A stretch of 64,000 bases of DNA from Streptomyces sp. NBC_00523 (GTDB lineage: Bacteria; Actinomycetota; Actinomycetes; Streptomycetales; Streptomycetaceae): assembly GCF_036346615.1 (NCBI RefSeq), contig NZ_CP107836.1:2604001-2668000 (forward strand), written 5' to 3'. The position numbers and the translations under genes were made by a program. The notes beneath the pieces were generated by a model. It saw nothing but the letters and a program-made list of their open reading frames with translations. It did no database searches and was not told where the DNA came from. Each line of letters begins with the position of its first letter. Positions within the stretch are counted from its first letter, which is position 1. Below are positions 1 to 9,448 of the stretch, piece by piece.

Positions 1-2
1 AT

Positions 3-1169
3 CCGGCGCCCGCCCGGGTCCCGCTCCTCGGGCGCTGGCTGACGCATTACGGGGAGCGGGCCCGGGTCCCCGGCTCCTCCCAGCTGCTGTCCTGCACGGA
101 CCTCCTGAACCGGCACTGGGCGACCGGCCAGTCGAATCTGGAGGACCAGCACCTGGGGGCGCTGCTCGCCTGGATCGACCCGCCGGCCGGGGAGTCCGGT
201 GCGGAGGCGGCGCTCCGGGCCGAGCTGGCCCGGGACGCGGCGGGGCAGCTGCTGTGCCCGCCGGCCGGCCCGGCCACCGATCCGGACTTCGACAACCGGC
301 TGCTGGCCCCGGCGATCGAGAAGTACGACCGGGCGCGCTCCTCATTCGCGGCGGCCGAGGACGGGCTCGCCGCCGATGCCCGGCTGGCCGAGCTGTCCGG
401 GGCCGAGCGCGAGATCAGGGCGCTGCTCGCCGGGGTGCTGCTGCCGACCTGGGACGCGGTGTGGCGGGGTCTCGACCTGCTGCGGGAGCTGCCCGAGGGG
501 GCCAGGACCGAGGACCGCTGGACCCGGGACCGCTGGTCGTTCACCGCGCACCGCGACCGGGTCCGCTCCGGTGAGCCGCCCCAGCCGCGCCGGGACGACG
601 CGGTGACGGCCGCCCGCAAGCTGGCCGCCCGGGAGACGGCCCAGGCGCAACTGGAGGCGCAGGAGGCGCTGGACGACCCGCTCGTCCTGGCGGGCCGGCG
701 GCTCGCCGGGGAGGCGTTCCTCGCCGAGGTGAGCGCGGTGGAGATGGCGTACAGCGAGTCGAAGCGGCCCTCGCCGCGCCCGCTGGTCACGGTCCGCACC
801 GAGGAGCGGCCGCAGCTGGGCGCGGGGGTGAAGGTCTACCGCTCGCTGGACGGCAAGCCGCAGACCGCCGAGTTCGTGGCGTACGGCCCGGCGGACGAGC
901 CGGACGGCTCGGAAGGCGAGGGCGGCGAGGGCGGCGCGCTCTCGCTGGTGCTGCGGATCACCGACCGGATGGGGCGCGCCAAGGAGCCGGCCCCGGGGTC
1001 GGTCCCGGAGCCGGGCGACCGGATCGCCTGGACCCTGTTCGAGCACGACCAGCGCGGCGGGCCGCAGCTGCCGGACGCGGAGGAGACCCCGTGGACCCAC
1101 GGCGGTCCGCCGGGCGGCCTCGAAGCGTCCGAGCTGCCCGATCCCGTGACCCCGGAGGACCTGCTGTGA
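3..1169 (+). CDS. Conserved hypothetical protein, 5'-truncated
   Basis: The open frame enters from the left edge, so the N-terminus is missing; about 388 residues are visible. The protein is hydrophilic, rich in Ala, Glu, Arg and Pro, with no signal peptide or membrane segment. A helical, coiled-coil-prone stretch in the middle (Ala/Arg/Glu/Gln rich) precedes a more ordered C-terminal part around 'VKVYRSLDGKPQ'. I do not recognise a named family. The stop codon overlaps the GTG start of the following ATPase by 4 bp (GTGA), so the two are almost certainly translationally coupled and may act together, for example as a partner of the helicase-like protein. Function unknown. Confidence 0.75.
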   Translation, partial: PAPARVPLLGRWLTHYGERARVPGSSQLLSCTDLLNRHWATGQSNLEDQHLGALLAWIDPPAGESGAEAALRAELARDAAGQLLCPPAGPATDPDFDNRLLAPAIEKYDRARSSFAAAEDGLAADARLAELSGAEREIRALLAGVLLPTWDAVWRGLDLLRELPEGARTEDRWTRDRWSFTAHRDRVRSGEPPQPRRDDAVTAARKLAARETAQAQLEAQEALDDPLVLAGRRLAGEAFLAEVSAVEMAYSESKRPSPRPLVTVRTEERPQLGAGVKVYRSLDGKPQTAEFVAYGPADEPDGSEGEGGEGGALSLVLRITDRMGRAKEPAPGSVPEPGDRIAWTLFEHDQRGGPQLPDAEETPWTHGGPPGGLEASELPDPVTPEDLL

Positions 1170-2500
1170 CGGCCGTATTCGACCCGGGCGCGGCGGCGGG
1201 CCTGGCCACCGCGAAGATCCTGGACGACACGCTGAACGGCACGGCCCGGGGCGTCGTCGTGGACTCCCCGCCGGGGGCCGGCAAGTCGACGCTGGTGGTG
1301 CGCGCGGCGCTGGAGCTGGCCGCGGCGGGCCGCCCGCTGATGGTGGTCGCCCAGACGAACGCGCAGGTGGACGATCTGGTGGTGCGGCTCGCGGAGAAGG
1401 ACCCCGGGCTCCCGGTGGGCCGGCTGCACAGCAGCGACTCCGATCCGTACGACAAGGTGCTCGACGGCCTGGAGAACGTACGCAAGTCGGCGAAGGCGGC
1501 GGATCTGGCCGGGCTCGACGTGGTCATCTCGACGGCCGCGAAGTGGGCCCATGTGAAGAACGTGGAGCCGTGGGGGCACGCGATCGTGGACGAGGCGTAC
1601 CAGATGCGCTCGGACGCGCTGCTCGCCGTGGCCGGGCTCTTCGAGCGGGCGCTGTTCGTGGGCGATCCGGGCCAGCTGGACCCGTTCTCGATCGTGGGCG
1701 CGGACCAGTGGGCGGGGCTGAGCTACGACCCCTCGGCCAGTGCGGTGAGCACCCTGCTCGCGCACAATCCGGAGCTGCCGCAGCACCGGCTGCCGGTCTC
1801 CTGGCGGCTCCCGGCGTCGGCCGCGCCCCTGGTGTCGGACGCGTTCTACCCGTACACCCCGTTCCGCAGCGGCACCGACCACGGCGACCGGCGGCTGTCC
1901 TTCGGGGTGGCGTCGGACGGGTCGGCGGCGGACCGGGTGCTGGACGAGGCGGCGGAGTCCGGCTGGGGGCTCCTCGAACTCCCGGCCCGGCACACCCCGC
2001 GCACCGACCCGGAGGCGGTGCGGGCGGTCGCCCTGGTGGTGCGCCGGCTGCTGGACCGGGGCGGCGCGGCCACCAGTGAGCGGTCGCCCGACGCGGCCCC
2101 GGTGACGGCGGACCGGGTGGCGGTCGGCACGGCCCACCGCGACCAGGCGGCGGCGGTGCGCGCGGCGCTCGCGGAGCTGGGCGTGACGGGGGTCGCGGTG
2201 GACACGGCGAACCGGCTCCAGGGCCGCGAGTTCGACGTGACCGTGGTGCTGCACCCGCTGTCGGGGCGGCCGGACGCCACCGCGTTCCACCTGGAGACGG
2301 GCCGCCTGTGCGTGCTGGCGTCCCGGCACCGGCACGCGTGCATCGTGGTCTGCCGGGAGGGCGTCGCCGATCTGCTGGACGAGCATCCGTCGACGGAGCC
2401 GGTCCAGCTGGGCGTCACGGTGAAGTTCCCGGACGGCTGGGAGGCGAACCACGCGGTGCTGGCGCATCTGGCGGAACACCGGGTGCGCTGGAGTTGTTGA
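1166..2500 (+). CDS. SF1-type helicase / AAA ATPase
   Basis: A 444-residue ATPase with the motif order of superfamily 1 helicases. The Walker A motif PPGAGKST lies at residues 35-42. Motif II is DEAYQM, motif III-like is GDPGQLDP, and near the C-terminus 'TANRLQGREFD' matches the UvrD/RecD-like motif V region. It is short for a full UvrD and resembles AAA_11/AAA_12-type (Upf1/RecD2-like) cores. The GTG start at 1166 overlaps the upstream stop codon; an ATG 75 bp upstream lies inside the upstream gene and would add an Arg/Pro-rich shadow extension, so it was not used. Likely DNA or RNA unwinding or remodelling; the partner and substrate are unknown. Confidence 0.8.
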   Translation: MTAVFDPGAAAGLATAKILDDTLNGTARGVVVDSPPGAGKSTLVVRAALELAAAGRPLMVVAQTNAQVDDLVVRLAEKDPGLPVGRLHSSDSDPYDKVLDGLENVRKSAKAADLAGLDVVISTAAKWAHVKNVEPWGHAIVDEAYQMRSDALLAVAGLFERALFVGDPGQLDPFSIVGADQWAGLSYDPSASAVSTLLAHNPELPQHRLPVSWRLPASAAPLVSDAFYPYTPFRSGTDHGDRRLSFGVASDGSAADRVLDEAAESGWGLLELPARHTPRTDPEAVRAVALVVRRLLDRGGAATSERSPDAAPVTADRVAVGTAHRDQAAAVRAALAELGVTGVAVDTANRLQGREFDVTVVLHPLSGRPDATAFHLETGRLCVLASRHRHACIVVCREGVADLLDEHPSTEPVQLGVTVKFPDGWEANHAVLAHLAEHRVRWSC

Positions 2501-2616
2501 GTGCGCCGGGGGCGCGCCTTGGTCGGCGCACGCCCTCGCGACGCAGACTTATGCCCCCTTGCGGCCGACAGGACAATGAAGGGTGGCCGTCCGGGCCGCC
2601 CGAGGAGGAAGACCCC

Positions 2617-2958
2617 ATGGCACAACCCGAGCAAGGCGAGCAGCGGCGGCTGAAGCCCGCGTCCCTGCTCTTCGAGCCGGCGGCCGCCGTCGCGGACCCT
2701 GAGCACTTCTTCGACCTGGAGTCGATGGACGATCCGAAGGAGCTGCTGGGCCGGGCGACGGAGCTGGCCCTCGCGTTCCGCGCCGCGACCGACCGCGCGG
2801 TCGAGTTCCAGGCGATAGCGGCGGCCCAGCTGGCCGACCCGCGCCGGTTCGACCGGCTCACCACGGCGGACATCGCACAGCGCGCGGAGTGGACCGAGGA
2901 CTACGCGAAGAAGATGGTCGAGTTCGGCCGCACCCTGCTGAACACGCCGCAGCCGTAG
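2617..2958 (+). CDS. Small conserved hypothetical protein
   Basis: A 113-residue, acidic, mostly helical protein with no membrane segment or signal peptide. The ATG at 2617 is preceded by a good ribosome binding site (GAGGAGG at 2601-2607). The frame continues upstream but that extension lies over the end of the helicase gene and is not needed. The sequence contains 'FDLESMDDPKELLGRATELALAF' type helical segments that suggest an oligomerising or adaptor protein. I do not recognise a Pfam family. It is separated from the helicase gene by about 115 bp, so it may have its own promoter. Confidence 0.7.
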   Translation: MAQPEQGEQRRLKPASLLFEPAAAVADPEHFFDLESMDDPKELLGRATELALAFRAATDRAVEFQAIAAAQLADPRRFDRLTTADIAQRAEWTEDYAKKMVEFGRTLLNTPQP

Positions 2959-3088
2959 GGACTGACCGGCGCCCGGGTACGGGCCGCGGGTACCACCACC
3001 CGGCATATGCCCGGGCGAACCATACTCCTCGTGCGGTTCCCCTGTCCCGATTTCCGGCAACTCTCGGAATCCGGTTGATCACTCCGGG

Positions 3089-3101
3089 TAGACCTGTGCA
3101 C
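3089..3101 (+). promoter_or_regulatory. -10 box for a probably leaderless transcript
   Basis: TAGACC at 3089-3094 is followed by 7 nt and then the ATG at 3102. No Shine-Dalgarno sequence is present upstream of that ATG. This spacing puts the transcription start on or next to the A of ATG, as in the many leaderless mRNAs of Streptomyces. No convincing -35 hexamer is visible. Inference from sequence only. Confidence 0.45.
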
Positions 3102-3797
3102 ATGACCGCATGGCTGCCCGACGAAACGACCCTGCACCACGGCGACGGACCCTGCCTCCGCGCCGGCCACGAGGCCGACCTGTTCTCGGTCCTGCGCGAG
3201 CCCGCGCGGAACCAGACGGCCCAGGTCACGGCGGCCGGTGCCGCGTGGCTGGCCGGGGCGACGGCGTACCCGCGCAGCGCCCTGGCCCAGTGGGAGTCGC
3301 GCCCGACGGCGCCCGGGGTCCTGCCGTGCGGCACGGCGTTCGACGTGGTGAACGTACCCACGCTGTTCGGGCGCCGGATGCTGGAGCACCTGTGGGCGGA
3401 CGGTCCGGGCTCGGGTCCGGTCGCCGCGCACCGGGGCCGGATGCTGCTCTTCGCGTCCCCGGGCACGGCCCAGCGACTGCCGTCGCTGCTGGACTGGGAG
3501 GAGTGGGGCGGCGGCCCGCAGAGCCGTGACGGCGGCGGTACGAAGGTGCCCCCGCTACTCTGTCACGGCACCGGGGACGCGGTGACGGTCCCGCCCCTGA
3601 CCTGCGACGAGAAGTACGCGGGGCCCCGCTGGCTGGTGGCGCCGGACACCCGGACCCCGTGGCTGCCGGGGCCGGACGTACTGCTCTGGGCGTGTGTCCG
3701 GGTGGCCCGGTCGGCGCCCGCTCCGACGCCCCGTATTTCGATTTTTCCTCTCACCGATCCGGGTGCTAAGGTCTACGACGTCAGCAGGCGCCGCTAG
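3102..3797 (+). CDS. Bifunctional DNA primase/polymerase N-terminal-like protein
   Basis: A 231-residue protein similar in layout to actinobacterial proteins annotated as prim-pol (AEP-like) N-terminal domain. The region 'WESRPTAPGVLPCGTAFDVV' and the later 'PPSxxxG'-free, Leu/Trp-rich core resemble that family, but the acidic catalytic residues cannot be assigned with certainty, so activity is unproven. There is no helicase or C-terminal primase extension. The start is the ATG at 3102, without a ribosome binding site and with a -10 box 7 nt upstream. The only in-frame stop (TAG, 3795-3797) lies inside the 5' part of the downstream tRNA-Lys gene, so the CDS and tRNA overlap by 10 bp and the tRNA promoter must lie within coding sequence. 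Confidence 0.65.
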   Translation: MTAWLPDETTLHHGDGPCLRAGHEADLFSVLREPARNQTAQVTAAGAAWLAGATAYPRSALAQWESRPTAPGVLPCGTAFDVVNVPTLFGRRMLEHLWADGPGSGPVAAHRGRMLLFASPGTAQRLPSLLDWEEWGGGPQSRDGGGTKVPPLLCHGTGDAVTVPPLTCDEKYAGPRWLVAPDTRTPWLPGPDVLLWACVRVARSAPAPTPRISIFPLTDPGAKVYDVSRRR

Positions 3798-3861
3798 CTC
3801 AGTTGGTTAGAGCAGCTGACTCTTAATCAGCGGGTCCGGGGTTCGAGTCCCTGGCGGCGCA
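3788..3861 (+). tRNA. tRNA-Lys (CTT), copy 1
   Basis: A 74-nt cloverleaf. The acceptor stem GCGCCGC pairs with GCGGCGC and is followed by discriminator A at 3861. The D-arm begins TAGCTCAGTTGGTTAGAGC, the anticodon stem-loop is GCTGA/CTCTTAA/TCAGC giving anticodon CTT, and the T-arm contains GGTTCGAGTCC. The 3' CCA is not encoded. Two further identical copies follow in the window. The first 10 bases overlap the 3' end of the upstream CDS. Confidence 0.98.
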
Positions 3862-3867
3862 CAGACG

Positions 3868-3901
3868 GAAGAAGCCCCTCGCGGAAGCGGGGGGCTTCTT
3901 C
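3868..3901 (+). terminator. Intrinsic terminator after tRNA-Lys copy 1
   Basis: An 11-bp perfect stem (GAAGAAGCCCC with GGGGCTTCTTC) and a 12-nt loop lie 6 bp after the tRNA, followed by a short T-containing tail. It separates the tRNA from the convergent metalloprotease gene. Confidence 0.85.
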
Positions 3902-3933
3902 GTTGTCCGGTGCGGGTCCGGCGGCGGGCCCGG

Positions 3934-5175
3934 TCAGGTGCCCGTGGTGATGCGGACCGTGTACGCGCCCGAGGGCGTCCGGTCCGCGACCTCGATCGTG
4001 GCGTGCGCACCGGGCACGGAGTACGTCTCGCCGATGCGCAGCGGCGCGTCCGCGAGCGGCGGGTAGACCGAGCGCTCCCAGCAGGCGTCGCTGTCCGGAT
4101 GCGTGTCGAGCACCTCGACCGGGCCACCGCCGGACGGGGTCTCGTTGTGCACCCGGTAGAGCAGGACGCCCTCGGCGCAGGTCGAGAGGTCGTTGCCGGT
4201 GGAGGCGCGCGCCTCGACGGCCACCGCGCTGCCCTCGCCGGTCCTGATGACGGCGAGCCGGGTGCCGAGCGAGGCGCCGGGCACGGGCACGTCGGCCATC
4301 GGTTCGAGGGTGACGACGCGGTCACTCTGGACGCAGACCACCTGCCGGTCGTCCAGCCAGCCCAGCTTCCACTTGTGCCAGCCGAAGAGGTCCGGGGCCA
4401 GGCCGAACTGGCTGCCCATGACGTCCCAGTCACCGACGTAGGTGTCCCAGTCGCCCTTGCCGTCGGTGGGCCGGTGGTAGAGGTCGGGCAGGTCGAAGAC
4501 GTGTCCGGTCTCGTGCGCGAGGACGTTGTGGTCCGGCGGGTGCTGCTCGAAGACGGTGACGACGCGCCTGATGTCCGTACCGTCGGCGTGCAGCGGCCGG
4601 TCGAAGTTGACGACCTTGGTGGCGTCCGAGTCGACGCCGGGGGCGTCCGGGTCCGCGACGAGGTAGACGATGTCGTAGCGCGAGAAGTCGATCCGCCGGT
4701 CGGCCACGTGGATCGCGTCGCGCAGATAGGCGCTGCGCCGGTCGCTGGTCCAGTCGCGCTGTATGCCGTACCAGGTGGAGGGCTTCGGCATCCGGATCCA
4801 CTCCCGCTGCGGGTGCGGGCGCAGCGTGAACTTCCCGTACGAGGCGCGCCGGAAGAACTGCGTGGTGGCCGGGAAGTAGTCGGCGGTGAGTTCGGCGGGG
4901 GTGGTGGCCGGCCTGGCGTCCGGGAACGAGAGGAAGACCATCACCGCGTCGAGGGGGTGGTCGGGGCGCGGGTAGGCGCCGTTCCAGCGGTCGACGCCGA
5001 GGGAGTGGTGCGCGGGGGTGCGGGGCAGCGCGCAGGGGGCGGCGTCCCCGGTGGCGGCGGCAGCGGGTCCGGCGACGAGGGAAGTGGCGACGAGCGCCAG
5101 CAGCGAGATCAGCCCGGCGGCCAGCGCGCGCGGGCTGGGCCGCTCCACCTCTGAGGGCCCGGGCTGACGCGGCAC
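3934..5175 (-). CDS. Secreted M6-type zinc metalloprotease
   Basis: A 413-residue exported protein. A Sec signal peptide with a hydrophobic core (about residues 17-40, ending GPAAAA) is followed by a mature domain with the zinc-binding motif HETGH at residues 221-225 and the downstream FDLPDLY, as in immune-inhibitor-A-like (M6) metalloproteases. A 'WDVMGSQ' met-turn-like segment follows, as in the family. It probably degrades extracellular protein. The GTG at 5175 was chosen because GGAGG sits 5 nt upstream; the frame remains open further upstream but that stretch is Arg-rich and unlike a signal peptide. It converges on the first tRNA-Lys. Confidence 0.85.
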   Translation of the reverse strand: MPRQPGPSEVERPSPRALAAGLISLLALVATSLVAGPAAAATGDAAPCALPRTPAHHSLGVDRWNGAYPRPDHPLDAVMVFLSFPDARPATTPAELTADYFPATTQFFRRASYGKFTLRPHPQREWIRMPKPSTWYGIQRDWTSDRRSAYLRDAIHVADRRIDFSRYDIVYLVADPDAPGVDSDATKVVNFDRPLHADGTDIRRVVTVFEQHPPDHNVLAHETGHVFDLPDLYHRPTDGKGDWDTYVGDWDVMGSQFGLAPDLFGWHKWKLGWLDDRQVVCVQSDRVVTLEPMADVPVPGASLGTRLAVIRTGEGSAVAVEARASTGNDLSTCAEGVLLYRVHNETPSGGGPVEVLDTHPDSDACWERSVYPPLADAPLRIGETYSVPGAHATIEVADRTPSGAYTVRITTGT

Positions 5176-5602
5176 ATCGACCTCCGGAACGGGGAGCGGA
5201 CAGCTAGGGCCGCGGACGACTCCGGCGCGGCGCGCGGACCCTGGAACCCTCCCGTCCACCTTGTGCGGTTATGGCCGTTTCGTCACGCTGGACTCCCCCA
5301 GTCGTGTCGACCACCACTCCGCCGACTTCCTTCACAGACAGTCACAATCGATCACCCACGCAAGGCGAGAGAACAGAGGTGCGCAGAATCAATCAGTCGG
5401 GGACAAACCGGATCGCGCCCGCCTGGGCCGTGCGAGTCGTGGGCGAGGTGCCCGAGGGCCGGGGCGCTGGATCGGCGCGGGGCGCGCCCTCTATGCTTCA
5501 CCTCGCTTTCCTGCGCGGTTTCCGCCTCTGACGACGGCACTCCACGCGGCGGGCCAGTCCGGCCAGAGGTGTCCGGGACAGAACTGCAGGGCGGAGCGAA
5601 CG
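5176..5602. other. Divergent intergenic region, no gene seen
   Basis: This 427-bp stretch lies between the divergent metalloprotease and cyclic-di-GMP genes and should hold both promoters. Its middle (about 5290-5410) is less GC-rich than the flanks. Frames that cross it are Arg-rich and show no consistent third-position bias, so I call no CDS. A GGAG ribosome binding site for the downstream GTG lies at 5593-5596. I see no clear operator. Confidence 0.5.
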
Positions 5603-7450
5603 GTGAACGCAACCTCCGAAGGGCCGGGGCCCGAGGCGCCCTCCGCACAGCAACCCGGGGTCACACAGAGTCACGAAGCGTGTCCGCCCGGCGTGTCCGC
5701 CACCGAGGCGCACGACTACCGGGCCGCCTTCCGCGCCGCGACCCTGCCCATGGCCGTGGTCGACCACGAGGGCCTGATCGTCACCGCCAACGAGGCGCTC
5801 GGCGCGCTCGCCGGCACCGGGGCGGCTGCGCTCACCGCGCAGTCGGCGGCCGATCTGGTCGACCTCGCGGCGGACGCCCGCGCCTGGCACGCGTACCGCG
5901 AGGTGCTGCACGGCCGGCGCTCCCGCTTCCGCTGCACCCGCCGCCTCAAGCACCCCGACGGGCGCTCGCTGTGGGCCGAGATCACCGTCGTACCGCTGCC
6001 CGACGCCCGGCAGGCGCACCGCGACGACGTGCCCGGTCAGGTGCTGCTCTCCGTCGCGGACGTCAGCGACCGGCGCGAGCTGCAGAACCGGCTGCGCCAC
6101 CTCCAGATGCACGACCCGGTGACCCGGCTGCCCAACCGGGCGCTGTTCTTCGAGCGGCTGTCGGCGGCCCTGCGCACCCCGCCCCACGAGGACGGCGCCG
6201 GCCCCCGCGTCGGGCTCTGCTATCTGGACCTGGACGGCTTCAAGGCGGTCAACGACACCCTGGGGCACCGCATCGGCGACCGGCTCCTCGCGGCCGTCGC
6301 CGCCCGGCTCACGGACTGCGCCGAGCAGGAGGGGGCGTACCCGTCCGGTGCCCCGCTGGTGGCCCGGCTCGGCGGCGACGAGTTCGCGGTGCTGGTCGAG
6401 GAGTCCACCGGCACCGAGCAGCTGACCGGCCTCGCGCGCACGGTGCTGGGCGCCCTTCAGCAGCCGTTCGACCTGGGCGGGCAGCGGCTCTCGGTGTCGG
6501 CGTCGATCGGCGTGGTGGAGCGGCCCGTCGCGGGCACGTCGGCCACCGGTCTCATGCAGGCCGCCGACACCACGCTGTACTGGGCGAAGGCGGACGGCAA
6601 GGCCCGCTGGACGCTGTTCGACCCGGAGCGCAACGCCCACCGGATGACCCGCCAGGCGCTGTCGTCCACGCTCCGCCCGGCCGTGGAGCGCGGCGAGTTC
6701 ACCATCGAGTACCAGCCGCTGGTGGGTCTGGCCGACGGGGTGGTGCGCGGGGTCGAGGCGCTGGTGCGCTGGAACCACCCGCAGTTCGGCATGCTCGCGC
6801 CGAATCGGTTCGTCGCGATCGCCGAGGAGGACGGCTCGATCGTGCAGCTCGGCCGCTGGGTGCTGCGCTCCGCCTGCCGCCAGGCGAGGCGCTGGCAGCT
6901 GGACCACCCGGAGCGGCCGCCGCTGTTCATCAGCGTCAATGTCGCGGTGCGCCAGGTCTGGGACTCCGACCTGGTCACCGATGTCGCGGAGATCCTGGCG
7001 GAGTCCGGGCTCGACCCGGCGCTGCTCCAGCTGGAGCTGACCGAGTCGGCGGTGATGGGCTCGGCGGGCCGCCCGCTGCGGGCCCTCCAGGCGCTCAGCG
7101 ACATGGGCGTGCGCATCGCCATCGACGACTTCGGCACCGGCTACTCGAACCTCGCCTACCTGAGCCGCCTCCCGGTGTCCGTGCTCAAGCTGGACGGCGC
7201 GTTCGTGCGCGGTTTCCGTTACGAGGACGGCACGCATCCCAGCCCCGCCGACGAGACGATCGTGGAGGCCATGGTCGAGCTCGCCCACCGGCTGGGCCTG
7301 ACCGTCACCGCGGAGTGCGTGGAGACGGCGGGCCAGGCGGAGCGGCTGCGCCGGATCGGCTGCGACATCGGACAGGGCTGGCTCTACTCGCGAGCGGTGG
7401 CCCCGGAGCGCATCGCCGAACTGATCGGAACCCGCGCCCCGGGGGCGTAA
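5603..7450 (+). CDS. PAS-GGDEF-EAL cyclic-di-GMP synthase/phosphodiesterase
   Basis: A 615-residue cytoplasmic protein with three domains. A PAS sensor comes first (about residues 35-160, '[15 protein letters not shown]'), then a GGDEF diguanylate cyclase with an intact GGDEF at 257-261, then an EAL phosphodiesterase with E385-A-L, DDFGTG at 508-513 and the downstream Lys and Glu residues of a complete site. No RxxD inhibitory site is seen before GGDEF. The domain order is like Streptomyces RmdA, but the assignment to a named orthologue is not certain. Such enzymes set the c-di-GMP level read by BldD and so the timing of sporulation. The GTG at 5603 has GGAG 6 nt upstream; upstream in-frame sequence is Arg-rich and probably untranslated. 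Confidence 0.9.
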   Translation: MNATSEGPGPEAPSAQQPGVTQSHEACPPGVSATEAHDYRAAFRAATLPMAVVDHEGLIVTANEALGALAGTGAAALTAQSAADLVDLAADARAWHAYREVLHGRRSRFRCTRRLKHPDGRSLWAEITVVPLPDARQAHRDDVPGQVLLSVADVSDRRELQNRLRHLQMHDPVTRLPNRALFFERLSAALRTPPHEDGAGPRVGLCYLDLDGFKAVNDTLGHRIGDRLLAAVAARLTDCAEQEGAYPSGAPLVARLGGDEFAVLVEESTGTEQLTGLARTVLGALQQPFDLGGQRLSVSASIGVVERPVAGTSATGLMQAADTTLYWAKADGKARWTLFDPERNAHRMTRQALSSTLRPAVERGEFTIEYQPLVGLADGVVRGVEALVRWNHPQFGMLAPNRFVAIAEEDGSIVQLGRWVLRSACRQARRWQLDHPERPPLFISVNVAVRQVWDSDLVTDVAEILAESGLDPALLQLELTESAVMGSAGRPLRALQALSDMGVRIAIDDFGTGYSNLAYLSRLPVSVLKLDGAFVRGFRYEDGTHPSPADETIVEAMVELAHRLGLTVTAECVETAGQAERLRRIGCDIGQGWLYSRAVAPERIAELIGTRAPGA

Positions 7451-7453
7451 CCC

Positions 7454-8566
7454 TTACGCGTCGGGCAGACCGTACGCGTCCGCGATCAGGCCGTAGCTGC
7501 GCAGCCGGGCCTCGCCGCTGTGGGCGTTGGCGGTGATCATCAGCTCGTCGGCGCCGGTGCGCTTGGCCAGGTCGTCCAGGCCGGAGCGGACCTCGTCGGC
7601 GGTGCCGTGCACGATGTTGACCAGCCAGTTGTCCACGAACTCGCGCTCCATCGGCGAGAAGGCGTACGCCTCCGCCTCCTCGGGCGTCGGGACGAGACCG
7701 GGCCGCCCGGACCGCAGCCGGAGCATCGACAGGGCGCCGGTCAGCACCTGGCGCCGGGCCTCGCGCTCGTCGTCGGCGGCCAGCGCGGCGACGCCGATCA
7801 GGGCGTAGGGCGCGTCGAGCACCGTGGACGGCTTGAAGGAGTCGCGGTACAGCTCCAGGGCCGGGACGGTGTTCTGGGCCGAGAAGTGGTGCGCGAAGGC
7901 GAACGGCAGCCCGAGCACCCCGGCGAGCCGGGCGCTGAAGCCGGACGAGCCGAGCAGCCAGATGGGCGGGCGCGCCGGGGACTGGACGCCCCCCTCGGCG
8001 GTGGCCTGGACGGGTCCGGGGACCGCGTGGATGCGGGCGTAGGGGTGTCCGTCGGGGAAGTCGTCGTCCAGGAAACGGGTCAGCTCCATCAGCTGCTGCG
8101 GAAAGTCGTCCGCGCCCTCGTTCAGCCGGTCCGTGCGCCGGAGCGCCGCCGCCGTGGCGCCGTCCGTGCCGGGGGCGCGGCCCAGGCCGAGGTCCACGCG
8201 GCCGGGGGCCATCGCCTCCAGGGTGCCGAACTGCTCGGCGATGACCAGCGGGGCGTGGTTGGGCAGCATGACGCCGCCCGAGCCGAGGCGGATGCGCTCG
8301 GTGCGGGCGGCGGTGTGGGCCAGGATGACGGCCGGGGACGAGGAGGCGACGCCGGGCATCGAGTGGTGCTCGGCGACCCAGTAGCGGTGGAAGCCCCGGC
8401 GCTCGGCGAGCTGGGCGATCTCCACGCCGGTGCGCAGGGCCTGGCTCGCCGTGCGGCCCTGGCCGACGGTGACCAGGTCCAGCACGGACAGCGGCACGGG
8501 GGCGGTGCCCCGGGCCGTGCCGCGGATCTCGTCGCCCTGGATCTCGTCGCCTCGAATCTCGTCCAC
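7454..8566 (-). CDS. LLM-class flavin-dependent oxidoreductase
   Basis: A 370-residue luciferase-like monooxygenase of the FMN-dependent group found widely in actinobacteria. The TIM-barrel start 'SVLDLVTVG', '[17 protein letters not shown]', and '[22 protein letters not shown]' are characteristic of the family, and '[12 protein letters not shown]' is the usual flexible loop. The substrate cannot be told from sequence. The GTG at 8566 has GGAGAGG 6 nt upstream. The first 17 residues carry an in-frame 15-bp tandem repeat ([15 protein letters not shown]) not expected in the fold. The gene ends 3 bp from the convergent c-di-GMP gene and lies about 100 bp downstream of the EutA-like gene on the same strand. 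Confidence 0.9.
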   Translation of the reverse strand: MDEIRGDEIQGDEIRGTARGTAPVPLSVLDLVTVGQGRTASQALRTGVEIAQLAERRGFHRYWVAEHHSMPGVASSSPAVILAHTAARTERIRLGSGGVMLPNHAPLVIAEQFGTLEAMAPGRVDLGLGRAPGTDGATAAALRRTDRLNEGADDFPQQLMELTRFLDDDFPDGHPYARIHAVPGPVQATAEGGVQSPARPPIWLLGSSGFSARLAGVLGLPFAFAHHFSAQNTVPALELYRDSFKPSTVLDAPYALIGVAALAADDEREARRQVLTGALSMLRLRSGRPGLVPTPEEAEAYAFSPMEREFVDNWLVNIVHGTADEVRSGLDDLAKRTGADELMITANAHSGEARLRSYGLIADAYGLPDA

Positions 8567-8665
8567 GTCTGGCCTCTCCGGTGGTGCGCGTCGGTGCTCG
8601 TCTGTCCGGAGAGCAGGAACAGGAGGAGGGCTCCGTTTATTCCGGGCGCACCCCTGGTGCCCCGT

Positions 8666-9448
8666 CTACTGGTCCTTCTTACTGTGCGCGTACGCCCGCC
8701 CGCTCCCCCGGCTCACCGGGGCCGGCGGCTGCTCGCGGTGGGCGAAGAGCGCACCGAGCCTCGGGGCCCAGGCGGGGCGGTCGGCCAGGCGCAGGGCCTC
8801 CCGGGCCGCCACCTGGTTCGCGGTGAGGACGGGCTTGCCCAGCGCCTCCTCCAGCTCGGGGAGGTGGGAGACGGTGTGCAGGGCCGTGTCGGGGATCAGG
8901 ACGGCCTCGGCCTCGGGACTGTCGGCCGCCCTGGCCAGGTCGAGCACCTGCTCCGCGCTCCAGACGGCGGCCTCGGCGGCCTCGGTGACGCCCGCCGCGT
9001 GGGTGCCGGTCACCTCCATGCCGGTCTCCCGGAGGAACGCGGAGAACCGCTCGGCGACCGCTTCCGGGTAGGTCGCGGCGACCGCGACGCGCTCGGCGCC
9101 CAGCTTCCGCACCGCGTGGACGAAGCCGATCGAGGTGCTGGACGCGGGCACGCCCGCCGCCCGGGCGAGGGCCGCGACCTGGTCGTGGGCGCCCTGCCAC
9201 CCGTACAGGAAGCTGCCTCCGTCGCAGGCCCAGACGATGGACTGGACCCCGGAGCGCTGCAGCTCCTCGATGCCCGCGGCGAGCCGGCCGGGGGTGCCCA
9301 GGGCGCTCAGGGGCTCCTCGCGGTAGGCGGCGTCCGGGCTCTCGGTGTGGTGGACGACGAGTCTGATGGTGCTGTCGAGGAGGATCTCCATGCGCGGATA
9401 GTCGTCCTCGGCGAAGTGGCCCGGGTAGAGGAATCCGACGGTCGTCAT
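8666..9448 (-). CDS. Maleate isomerase/arylmalonate decarboxylase family protein, EutA-like
   Basis: A 260-residue Asp/Glu racemase-fold protein. The first active-site loop 'VWACDGGSF' carries Cys75, and it is the only cysteine in the protein; the second catalytic Cys used by racemases and maleate isomerases is replaced in 'LIPDTALHTV'. A one-Cys member adjacent to ehuBCDA fits EutA of the ectoine utilisation (ehu-eut) operons, whose biochemical step is not well established. Start: the ATG at 9448, which has AAAGG 7 nt upstream; a GTG two codons earlier is too close to that site. It is divergent from ehuB across a 339-bp gap. The symbol is left empty because eutBCDE are not in the window. Confidence 0.75.
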   Translation of the reverse strand: MTTVGFLYPGHFAEDDYPRMEILLDSTIRLVVHHTESPDAAYREEPLSALGTPGRLAAGIEELQRSGVQSIVWACDGGSFLYGWQGAHDQVAALARAAGVPASSTSIGFVHAVRKLGAERVAVAATYPEAVAERFSAFLRETGMEVTGTHAAGVTEAAEAAVWSAEQVLDLARAADSPEAEAVLIPDTALHTVSHLPELEEALGKPVLTANQVAAREALRLADRPAWAPRLGALFAHREQPPAPVSRGSGRAYAHSKKDQ

